Below, piece by piece: positions 1 to 5,625 of a stretch of DNA of 15,372 nucleotides. The translations under genes and the position numbers were made by a program. Within the stretch, counting starts at the first letter, position 1; the number at the start of each line of letters is the position of its first letter. The stretch is from Oribacterium sp. UBA3737 (GTDB taxonomy: Bacteria; Bacillota_A; Clostridia; Lachnospirales; Lachnospiraceae): the NCBI GenBank assembly GCA_002371295.1, contig DFGZ01000179.1, forward strand, positions 1-15,372, given 5' to 3'. Below the pieces are notes generated by a model. The model saw only the letters and a list, made by a program, of their open reading frames with translations, searched no databases and had not been told where the DNA came from.

Positions 1-362
1 ACATATTCATCATTCTCGACCCAGCCGGCAGCCATGTAAAAGGTGCGCTGCGGGTTCTTTTCGATGAAATCCCTGATGATCTCCCGATATTTCGCATAGT
101 CAGTCATGCCAACCTGAGTGAGGTTTGCCTGACCGATTGCGCGGTCACCGGCCAGATAGTTGTGGCAGTGGGATTCAAGGAAGCCCGGGTAGATATAGTT
201 ATCTCCGTAATCCAGTACCTGCGCATCCGGGGCTGCCAGCTGCTTTGCCTCCTCCGAATCGCCGATATAAGCAAATACACCATTCTTGACGAGTGCCGCT
301 TTGGCAAAGGGCCTCTTTTCGTCCATGGTGATAATGTTGCCGAGAATAAGTGTCTGTTTCAT
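1..362 (-). CDS. Amidohydrolase family protein (YtcJ-like), N-terminal part, runs off window
   Basis: Reading leftward from ATG 362-360, the frame stays open to the window edge (about 120 codons), so only the N-terminus is present. The protein begins MKQTLILGNIITMDEKRPFA and continues through a beta-sandwich segment to YPGFLESHCHNY. This is the classic metal-dependent amidohydrolase layout, with an HxH pair at the start of the TIM barrel (His-Cys-His, near residues 69-71). The later GQANLTQVGMTDYAKY stretch and the spacing resemble the YtcJ/amidohydrolase-3 group. Members hydrolyse C-N bonds of amides or cyclic amides; the substrate here is unknown. An AGGAGGGTT ribosome binding site lies at about 371-379. 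The start overlaps the TAA of the upstream amidohydrolase remnant (TAATG), so the two were probably translationally coupled tandem paralogues. The catalytic C-terminal half lies outside the window, so completeness cannot be judged. Confidence 0.85.
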   Translation of the reverse strand, partial: MKQTLILGNIITMDEKRPFAKAALVKNGVFAYIGDSEEAKQLAAPDAQVLDYGDNYIYPGFLESHCHNYLAGDRAIGQANLTQVGMTDYAKYREIIRDFIEKNPQRTFYMAAGWVENDEY

Positions 363-664
363 TAGAATAACAACCCTCCTTCCGCTATTGCTTTTGAATA
401 TGGCGGGCTACCGGCACTACGGCTGCCCGCCTGAAAAACTTCGTTTATCGTAAATCCAAGCAGCATCTCTTCGATACTCATCTTCTGGTTCTCAGGAGGG
501 AATACCTCAGGGAATCTGGTATATTCGTAATTTCTGGTCTTTTCAGTGATCAAACGGGTCATTCCCACTTCCATGCCAAGATAGGGGTTCCAGGTCATAA
601 AGTCTCCGAAGGTGATGTTGTCACTTGACCATGCAACAAGAGCGCCGCTGTCCCAGAGCGTTTT
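362..664 (-). pseudogene. C-terminal remnant of a second amidohydrolase, fused to a MATE stump
   Basis: From about 664 leftward one frame reads KTLWDSGALVAWSSDN, then WNPYLGMEVGMTRL, then MSIEEMLLGFTINEVFQAG. These match the end of YtcJ-type amidohydrolases: the late 'aGs D' barrel strand with the metal/catalytic Asp, the NP..G...TR segment, and the 'eeal..yTiN.A...G' helix. The N-terminal ~400 residues expected of this family are missing. The tail after FQAG does not show the usual 'GSIEPGKLADFVVLD' strand, so the 3' end is probably damaged too. A short in-frame ORF could start at ATG 598-596, but it would be a non-functional fragment. It ends TAATG against the intact amidohydrolase start. 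I read it as the dead copy of a tandem pair. Confidence 0.75.
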
Positions 665-897
665 GCAGCGGAACTGCCTCCTACACCGAACATATACCCG
701 ATAGTTCCCAGGATATTCAGTACAGGCATGATCAGGTTTATAGCTGCAAATTCTGTCTTTCCTGCAAAATTTGCCACAAAATATCCATCTACGACGATGT
801 ACAGGGATGCGAATATGTTCATCATGATGGAAGGCAATGTAAACCGCAGTAATTTACTGTATGAAAAATGCTCTGATAAATGAATCCGTGATCTCAT
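665..897 (-). pseudogene. N-terminal fragment of a MATE-family multidrug/metabolite exporter
   Basis: From ATG 897-895 the first ~77 residues are a recognisable MATE (MatE/NorM/DinF superfamily) N-terminus. There is an amphipathic lead, LLRFTLPSIMMNIFASLYIVVDG (helix 1), and then AAINLIMPVLNILGTIGYMFGVGGSSA (helix 2 with its GVGGSS motif). Full MATE proteins have about 450 residues and 12 helices, so over 80% is missing. After residue ~77 the frame enters amidohydrolase DNA in the wrong register, giving 22 meaningless residues before the stop at 595. No Shine-Dalgarno sequence precedes the ATG. The junction is at about 656-669. A functional transporter is not possible from this fragment. Confidence 0.78.
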
Positions 898-906
898 TTT
901 ATTTTA

Positions 907-984
907 TTAATTACTGAAATACGAAGAATAACTCGAAGGGGTCTTTCTTGATTCAAACAGCTTTACAAGATTTCGGCTGACCAT
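907..984 (-). CDS. Possible 25-codon ORF upstream of the MATE stump
   Basis: ATG 984-982 is preceded by a strong ribosome binding site, AGGAGGAGAAC, with about 5 nt spacing. It encodes MVSRNLVKLFESRKTPSSYS followed by SYFSN and a stop at 907. I recognise no family. The stop is 9 nt before the MATE start, which lacks its own ribosome binding site, so the ORF may once have coupled translation to it. It could equally be the head of a regulator truncated by the same rearrangement that broke the neighbours. Support rests only on the ribosome binding site and position. Confidence 0.3.
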   Translation of the reverse strand: MVSRNLVKLFESRKTPSSYSSYFSN

Positions 985-1086
985 GTTCTCCTCCTATCCG
1001 AGCGGCATTTCACTTTATTTTTATCAAAAATCGATGTATCGAAATCATTACCAGCCTGTTTTCCTTCCTTGATTGCGTTCAGAAAC

Positions 1087-2022
1087 CTATGCTTTATTGA
1101 ATTTATCCTTTCCCTGTTTGCATTTTGGGCACTTCCAGTCATCCGGAAGATCCTCAAAGGCTTTTCCGTCATGTTCTGCAGGATCGTATACATAGCCGCA
1201 AACGGAGCAGATATATTTACCGGTTGCTTTTCCCACGGAGATCTCTCCCACGGGCTTAGTCTCCGGAGGATTGTCGAGATCTATGACTTTCTTTTCTTCA
1301 AGGTTTTCATAACCAAGGGGCGTATGGGTTGAAAGATATACGGTAGGATTGTTTCTTATGAACTCCCGAACAGCATCAAGGGTCACTCTTGCAGCTTTAA
1401 CATCCTCAAATACAATGGACAGCTTGTTTTCATAAAGGGCTTCATCCGTATATGTGACATCTCCATGGATCATGTAAAACAGATCCCCATCTTCCACGAT
1501 CACAATGCTGTTGCCTTTTGTATGCCCCTTCGCTTCAATAAACCAGACGCCGTCTGTTATTTTCTTTGAAGCAGGAAAATTTTTGTAAGCTCCGTCAGTA
1601 AAGTCCACGGGTTCAACATTGGAAAAAGACTTAAGTTCATCAGCCATACACTCTTCTCTTGCTGCGAAAATCGTGGCATTTGGAAAAGCCCGCAGTTCCC
1701 CTGTATGATCGGCATGCTTATGGGTGATAAGGATTTTTGTGACCTGCTCAGGCTTATATCCTGCATCAGCAAGGGCGTCTACATAATTGCCAATCTTCTT
1801 TCCCATATAGATCATGGTTTTCTCATCCGGAACCTGTTCCGGCATTTCAGAAGGCACACCGGTATCCACAAGTATGACTTCGCTGCCGGTGTCGATTACG
1901 TAATTCTGGAGGCTTGACCGATACTTCATGGTTGGATCGATCCCCTCCATACCTTCTCCTCCAAAAGCAAAGGCCTTTGTCATATATCCGTTTTCAAATA
2001 GTTTTACTGCTTTGATGATCAT
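1087..2022 (-). CDS. Metallo-beta-lactamase hydrolase fused to a C-terminal rubredoxin domain (311 aa)
   Basis: Residues 1-250 are an MBL fold of the quorum-lactonase-like (AHL lactonase/AttM) type. Ligands visible are H101-K-H103-A-D105-H106, then H167 (GHTKG), D188 (HGDVTY) and H233 (STHTP), a complete dinuclear metal site. Residues ~268-311 are a rubredoxin with both CxxC knuckles (C272/C275 and C298/C301) and the [10 protein letters not shown] signature, but with a shortened loop between them. The HxHxDH motif is the hydrolase type and not the HxExD of flavodiiron oxygen reductases, and no flavodoxin domain is present. The start at ATG 2022-2020 is chosen for the GGAGGGAACACT ribosome binding site; the open frame extends further upstream to 2100, but that stretch contains the ribosome binding site itself. 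The substrate is unknown; likely cytoplasmic. Confidence 0.88.
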   Translation of the reverse strand: MIIKAVKLFENGYMTKAFAFGGEGMEGIDPTMKYRSSLQNYVIDTGSEVILVDTGVPSEMPEQVPDEKTMIYMGKKIGNYVDALADAGYKPEQVTKILITHKHADHTGELRAFPNATIFAAREECMADELKSFSNVEPVDFTDGAYKNFPASKKITDGVWFIEAKGHTKGNSIVIVEDGDLFYMIHGDVTYTDEALYENKLSIVFEDVKAARVTLDAVREFIRNNPTVYLSTHTPLGYENLEEKKVIDLDNPPETKPVGEISVGKATGKYICSVCGYVYDPAEHDGKAFEDLPDDWKCPKCKQGKDKFNKA

Positions 2023-2105
2023 AGTGTTCCCTCCTGAATGATGAAAAACTTTTCTCGTAAATCTGTCCAAATGGATAGTCGGCTTCTTTTTCGGAAACAT
2101 TAGAC

Positions 2106-2165
2106 ATAAAAAACAGTGGCCATGGTATAAACGGATATTTTCCGTTCATACCATAAGCCACTGTT
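2106..2165 (-). terminator. Rho-independent terminator downstream of hsp20
   Basis: Arms AACAGTGGC..ATGGTAT.AACGGA (2112-2135) and its complement (2141-2165) form a stem of about 22 bp with small bulges and a 5-nt loop. On the minus strand it is followed by a run of six T (2106-2111). It sits between hsp20 and the MBL-rubredoxin gene and should isolate them. The remaining 2023-2105 stretch must hold the MBL promoter if the terminator is efficient; I saw no convincing one there. Confidence 0.8.
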
Positions 2166-2262
2166 ATGGATAATTAATCTTTATTCTGCATTCGTTGATG
2201 AAGATATATCATTTGTGAATCCTGCTTGAATTCTATTTATGTAACGGTGTCCGATTTACATC

Positions 2263-2315
2263 ACAGTTCAGCCGGGACAAAAGCCGGTCCGATCCGAAAG
2301 TTCCGGCTGAACTGT
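2263..2315. other. 13-bp perfect inverted repeat in the hsp20 3' region
   Basis: ACAGTTCAGCCGG (2263-2275) and CCGGCTGAACTGT (2303-2315) are perfectly complementary, with a 27-nt loop. The loop contains a second GCCGG that could pair with the right arm as an alternative. No T-run follows on either strand, so it is not an ordinary terminator. It lies 22 nt past the hsp20 stop and could stabilise the 3' end of that mRNA. Confidence 0.6.
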
Positions 2316-2336
2316 TACCAATCTTCAACAACCGTT

Positions 2337-2777
2337 TTACTTTATCTCGATGTATCTCGGAGCTTCGATCTGCTTGACTTCCTTCTTCGGAAGGTCGATC
2401 TTGAGTATACCGTCCTCAAACTTTGCTGCTATATCCTGTGGTGTAAAATCATCGCCTACATAGAAGCTTCTCTGAAGTGAGCCGCTGTAACGCTCACGGC
2501 GGATTATCCTGCCCTCTTTATCCTTCTCTTCCTTGCTGTCGTTATGTGCTGCGCTTATTTTCAGATATCCATCATTAAGCTCCAGCTTTACATCCTCTTT
2601 CCTGTATCCCGGAAGCTCGACTGCCATCTCATAGGCATGATCAGTTTCCTTGATGTCGGTTCTCATAAGACTTACTGACTGTTTGTTCTGTGAAGGCTTT
2701 GAATAAAAGTCGCGGTCGAAATCACCAAAAAGGTCATCCATTAAGTTCTCACCAAAAATACTAGGCATGTACAACAT
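2337..2777 (-). CDS. hsp20: Small heat-shock protein, Hsp20/alpha-crystallin family (146 aa)
   Basis: This is an ATP-independent holdase chaperone that binds unfolding proteins in the cytoplasm. After a variable N-terminal arm (MPSIFGENLMDDLFGDF), the alpha-crystallin domain spans roughly residues 38-135. It contains VELPGYRKEDVKLELNDGYL, ERYSGSLQRSFYVG, and the diagnostic AxxxxGxL-type end in AAKFEDGILKIDLPK. The C-terminal RYIEIK supplies an I-x-I-like anchoring motif. Length is normal for bacterial Hsp20. The start at ATG 2777-2775 has an AGGAGGAT ribosome binding site; a second Met at residue 4 is possible but worse spaced. Transcription is from the sigma-A promoter at 2908-2936 under a CIRCE operator, so HrcA repression is strongly indicated. 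It is monocistronic, with its own terminator downstream. Confidence 0.96.
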   Translation of the reverse strand: MLYMPSIFGENLMDDLFGDFDRDFYSKPSQNKQSVSLMRTDIKETDHAYEMAVELPGYRKEDVKLELNDGYLKISAAHNDSKEEKDKEGRIIRRERYSGSLQRSFYVGDDFTPQDIAAKFEDGILKIDLPKKEVKQIEAPRYIEIK

Positions 2778-2907
2778 ATCAAAATCCTCCTTTATATTCA
2801 GGTTCTTAGATACATCAGCTGTTTTTTATCAACTGCGGATCATGTAAATCTGAGAAGATTAAAACGGTTTAGTATCTTTTTGAACCCCTCTTTTTGTTTA
2901 CAACTAT

Positions 2908-2936
2908 GTTATAGTCCGATTGTTAGCACTTGTCAA
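2908..2936 (-). promoter_or_regulatory. Sigma-A promoter of hsp20
   Basis: On the minus strand TTGACA (plus 2931-2936) is followed after exactly 17 bp by TATAAC (plus 2908-2913). The -35 lies inside the CIRCE operator, so repressor binding would block RNA polymerase directly. The leader to the hsp20 ATG is about 125 nt. Confidence 0.88.
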
Positions 2937-2949
2937 CAGTGAGTGCTAA
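2923..2949. promoter_or_regulatory. CIRCE operator (HrcA binding site)
   Basis: The arms are TTAGCACTT (2923-2931) and GAGTGCTAA (2941-2949), with the canonical 9-nt spacer. The consensus is TTAGCACTC-N9-GAGTGCTAA, so there is one mismatch at the inner base of the left arm. It overlaps the hsp20 promoter. HrcA-CIRCE normally controls groESL and dnaK operons; control of an hsp20 gene is less common but consistent here. Confidence 0.95.
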
Positions 2950-3009
2950 CAAAAATATAAATTTTTTTGAATTCAAATTAAGTGGTCGTTCCTATTCTAT
3001 TTTTTTCAT

Positions 3010-3046
3010 AAAAAAACCCTTTTTCTGGTTGTCCAGAAAAAGGGGT
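3010..3046 (-). terminator. Rho-independent terminator downstream of the MerR gene
   Basis: The stem is ACCCTTTTTCTGG (3016-3028) with CCAGAAAAAGGGGT (3033-3046), loop TTGT. On the minus strand it is followed by a run of seven T (3010-3016). It ends the merR transcript before the hsp20 promoter. The interval 2950-3115 contains nothing else recognisable apart from AT-rich sequence. Confidence 0.85.
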
Positions 3047-3115
3047 ACATATCACTTATTTTCTCACTTTCTGCAGAAACATTGTGAGCAAATATATTTT
3101 CACGCCATTTGGAGA

Positions 3116-3490
3116 TTATTGCCATGACAAAACGCCGGTTTTCTCAGCCTCTTCATAACGGCCTATTTTGTATTCAATCTTTTCAAGAGCTATATCATAT
3201 TTTTTCTTGTTCTCGATGATCTGCTCACGTACTTCCTTCAGCAGATTTGTTCTTGCTGTTATGGTAGCCGGACCCTGCTGATAGAGTTTCACATACTCTA
3301 TCAGCATTTCTATCGGAACACCGGCATCTCTCATACAGATAGCATTCTCGACCCATCCGAGATCTCCTTCCTGATAGTCTCTGATGCCGCCGGAAGTTCT
3401 CCTGACTTCCGGAATGACACCAACTCTTTCATAGTACCTGAGAGTATCAGGAGTTAAATTGTATTTTTCACATACTTCTTTGATAGTCAT
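3116..3490 (-). CDS. MerR-family regulator, AdhR/NmlR-like, with Cys52 (124 aa)
   Basis: The N-terminal winged helix-turn-helix (MTIKEVCEKYNLTPDTLRYY) is followed by GIRDY in the wing, the ENAICMRDAGVPIEMLIEYV helices and a C-terminal dimerising coiled coil (about residues 75-117). This ordering and wording match the AdhR/NmlR subgroup of MerR, whose Bacillus subtilis member AdhR senses aldehydes such as formaldehyde and methylglyoxal through Cys52. A cysteine is present at exactly residue 52 here (AIC), plus Cys7 in the DNA-binding domain. There is no C-terminal metal-binding or drug-binding domain. It lies 100 nt downstream of the DXS-like gene, whose promoter carries the operator type expected for this subgroup, so that gene is its likely target. 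The start at ATG 3490-3488 has a GGAG ribosome binding site. The inducer is inferred, not shown. Confidence 0.92.
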   Translation of the reverse strand: MTIKEVCEKYNLTPDTLRYYERVGVIPEVRRTSGGIRDYQEGDLGWVENAICMRDAGVPIEMLIEYVKLYQQGPATITARTNLLKEVREQIIENKKKYDIALEKIEYKIGRYEEAEKTGVLSWQ

Positions 3491-3517
3491 AAATGTTCTC
3501 CATAATGAAACAATATG

Positions 3518-3568
3518 ATGATGTGAGTGTCAAAAGTATTTGCCACTCACTTTTGACCCTTACATCAT
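3518..3568. repeat. Long inverted repeat between the DXS-like and merR genes, containing a dispersed repeat core
   Basis: ATGATGTGAGTGTCAAAAGT (3518-3537) pairs with ACTTTTGACCCTTACATCAT (3549-3568): 20 positions with one mismatch and one G-U, loop 11 nt. No tight T-run follows on the minus strand, so termination is uncertain; it could attenuate read-through from the DXS-like gene into merR. The left arm shares GATGTGAGTGNCAAAAGT with the repeat at 15283. A TTGACA lies within its left arm when read on the minus strand (plus 3528-3533) and might serve a merR promoter, but I see no good -10 at 17 bp. Confidence 0.7.
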
Positions 3569-3590
3569 ATGATAGCTGACGACATATGCA

Positions 3591-5348
3591 TTAAATCAAC
3601 TTTTTAACATCATCCACAATCTGTTCTGCAGACATACCAACATCCTTCAAGAGCTCCTCAGAATCATAACGATCGTAAAACTCCTTTTTGAGACCATAGT
3701 TCAACACTTTCATACAAGCTGTACCATAGTATGACGCTATTTTCTGACCGAAGCCACCCTCAAGTATTCCGTCTTCGAGAGTGATTACTATATCGTGGTC
3801 AGCTTTAAGCTTCGTAAGAAGTTCGGCATCAATTCCTGATGCAAATCTTGGATTGATGAGTGTCGGTGTGATATTAAGCTTATCCTGAATTGCCTGTGCC
3901 AGAGTTTCACCCTTCTGATAAAAGCCACCCAGTGCAAGAATGGCGATCTTTTCTCCGGATTTTTCAACCTTGAATTTATTGATCTCTGAAAAATCTGTAT
4001 CAGCAGCTCTGCTTGTCACCTCATTACCCGGAATCAGTATCATGACAGGATGCTCATTCTGATCCACAGACCATGAAAGCATATTCATATACTCTTCCCT
4101 GGAAGTCGGAGCGAGAACAACGAGGTTTGGAATATTGCTGAAGGCAGCCAGTCCGAAGATGCCAAGGTGAGTCACATCAGTCAGTCCGTAGCATGAAGCG
4201 AAGTTCAGCAGTATGGTCACAGGATTGTTGTTAATGCATACATCCTGTGAAATCTGATCATAGGCTCTCTGGATAAATGTCATATTGGTAACAACCAGCG
4301 GCTTGGCGCCATTTTTCGCAATTCCGGATGCGATGGCAACCGCTGCTTCTTCTGCGATACCAACATCCATATACTGATCTCCCAGTTCGGCACGCTGTTC
4401 AGGCATGAGTCCGATGGCTCCCGGCATGGCAGGAGTAACCACTACAAATTTCTCGTCCTCTTTTGCCTTTTTCATAATGTAGTCAACAGTAAGACCTGTG
4501 TAGCTCTCACCATCTCCGAAACTGAATGTCGGCTTACCTGTTTCTCTGTCAAAAGGCATGGTCCAGTGCCATGCTTCCTTGTTTTTCTCAGCTAATTCAT
4601 ACCCCAGACCCTTTTTGGTATGGATATGGAGAACCACGGGGTGATCAATATCCTTAACTTTGTTGAACAAAGAAATCATAGATTGAATATCGTTTCCGTT
4701 TTCCTCATAGATATAGTCAAGACCATATGCTTTGAAGAGGTTAGTGGAGGCTGTTCCATTGCTTTCCCTTAACTCTGCGAGATTCTTGTATAATCCTCCA
4801 TGATTCTCTGCAATCGCAATTTCGTTATCATTTACTATGATGATGAAATTGGTCTTCAGTTCGCCGGCAGCGTTTAATGCTTCCATAGCTTCACCACCTG
4901 AAAGTGAACCGTCACCGATCACTGCGATAACATTCTCAGTATCCTTTTTCAGATCTCTCGCCTTGGCAAGTCCCAAAGCCAGTGCTATAGAAGTTGAGGT
5001 ATGCCCAACATTAAAGAAATCATGGTCGCTTTCTTCAGGATTGGTATATCCCGAATCCTCGCCGAAACATTCATCTACTATATATCCGTTTTTTCTGCCT
5101 GTGAGAAGCTTGTGAGGATAGCTCTGATGTGAAACATCAAACACAAACTTATCTATAGGAGAATTAAATACATAATGAAGCGCGATAGTTGCCTCAACCA
5201 TACCGAAGTTCGGACCGAAATGACCTCCGATTTTCGTAAGTCTGTTGAAAAGAGCCTCTCGCATCTCCGGAGCCAGCTGCTCTAACTCATCTGGTGAAAG
5301 TTTCTTAACGTCACTGGGTGAATTGATTGTATTTAAAATATCGTACAT
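3591..5348 (-). CDS. DXS-like thiamine diphosphate enzyme (divergent 1-deoxyxylulose-5-phosphate synthase paralogue, 585 aa)
   Basis: The fold follows 1-deoxy-D-xylulose-5-phosphate synthase. The N-terminal ThDP domain has GGHFGPNFG (H43), the FDVSHQSYPHKLLTGR block, and GDGSLSGG (from G145) to NDNE (173-176). WHWTMPFD (H261) follows, then a Pyr domain with VGIAEE (E333) and IQRAYDQ (R361), and a C-terminal domain. Canonical DXS is ~620 residues; this one is short mainly because the loop after NDNE and the GPxDGHD motif are absent. The DRAGLVG..G.TH motif reads NFASCYGLTDVTH, and RYPRG reads LIPGN, so arginines R420 and R478 (E. coli numbering) are lost while catalytic His and Glu remain. It probably decarboxylates pyruvate and transfers the two-carbon unit to an acceptor other than glyceraldehyde-3-phosphate, but a true DXS cannot be excluded. 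The start is supported by an AGAGAGGAT ribosome binding site. The promoter is MerR-type. Confidence 0.85.
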   Translation of the reverse strand: MYDILNTINSPSDVKKLSPDELEQLAPEMREALFNRLTKIGGHFGPNFGMVEATIALHYVFNSPIDKFVFDVSHQSYPHKLLTGRKNGYIVDECFGEDSGYTNPEESDHDFFNVGHTSTSIALALGLAKARDLKKDTENVIAVIGDGSLSGGEAMEALNAAGELKTNFIIIVNDNEIAIAENHGGLYKNLAELRESNGTASTNLFKAYGLDYIYEENGNDIQSMISLFNKVKDIDHPVVLHIHTKKGLGYELAEKNKEAWHWTMPFDRETGKPTFSFGDGESYTGLTVDYIMKKAKEDEKFVVVTPAMPGAIGLMPEQRAELGDQYMDVGIAEEAAVAIASGIAKNGAKPLVVTNMTFIQRAYDQISQDVCINNNPVTILLNFASCYGLTDVTHLGIFGLAAFSNIPNLVVLAPTSREEYMNMLSWSVDQNEHPVMILIPGNEVTSRAADTDFSEINKFKVEKSGEKIAILALGGFYQKGETLAQAIQDKLNITPTLINPRFASGIDAELLTKLKADHDIVITLEDGILEGGFGQKIASYYGTACMKVLNYGLKKEFYDRYDSEELLKDVGMSAEQIVDDVKKLI

Positions 5349-5383
5349 TTATATATCCTCTCTTTGTTTGATTTGATGTCGAG

Positions 5384-5414
5384 AGGATACACCTTGGAGT
5401 TAACTTCAAGTCAA
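5384..5414 (-). promoter_or_regulatory. MerR-type promoter and operator of the DXS-like gene
   Basis: On the minus strand TTGACT (plus 5409-5414) and TATCCT (plus 5384-5389) are separated by 19 bp. That is the overlong spacer typical of MerR-activated promoters. Within the spacer and overlapping the -35 is the palindrome CTTGGAGTTAACTTCAAG (plus 5393-5410, one mismatched pair), which closely resembles AdhR/NmlR operators. The AdhR-like regulator gene is next in line downstream. The leader to the ATG is about 30 nt. Confidence 0.85.
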
Positions 5415-5520
5415 GAGAGTTTATGGTTTTTTTAGATATCACAGACTAATATTTAGACCTGATGCTATTATCCTAAGTGGTTTTTTTTACGCCCTATGGT
5501 ATAAACATGACATTTTTGCG

Positions 5521-5550
5521 AAAATAAAAACTCCCGGGATCACCGGGAGT
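5521..5550 (-). terminator. Rho-independent terminator of the heparinase-family gene
   Basis: ACTCCCGG (5530-5537) pairs with CCGGGAGT (5543-5550), loop GATCA. On the minus strand it is followed by TTTTATTTT. It separates the polysaccharide operon from the promoter of the DXS-like gene. The remainder of 5415-5520 shows no gene. Confidence 0.88.
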
Positions 5551-5625
5551 CTGTTTATGAACAATATGATAGCGACTTTTGATATTCCTCACAACATAAT
5601 TTGTATCTGTGACATCAGAATATCA

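Noticed and set aside
963..1193. 76-codon minus-strand ORF overlapping the end of the MBL-rubredoxin gene
   Set aside because: Its first part is another frame of the rubredoxin coding region and its tail matches nothing I recognise.
2023..2100. 26-residue N-terminal extension of the MBL-rubredoxin protein
   Set aside because: The extension contains the GGAGGGAACACT ribosome binding site for ATG 2022 and does not match the family N-terminus; there is no ribosome binding site at 2100.
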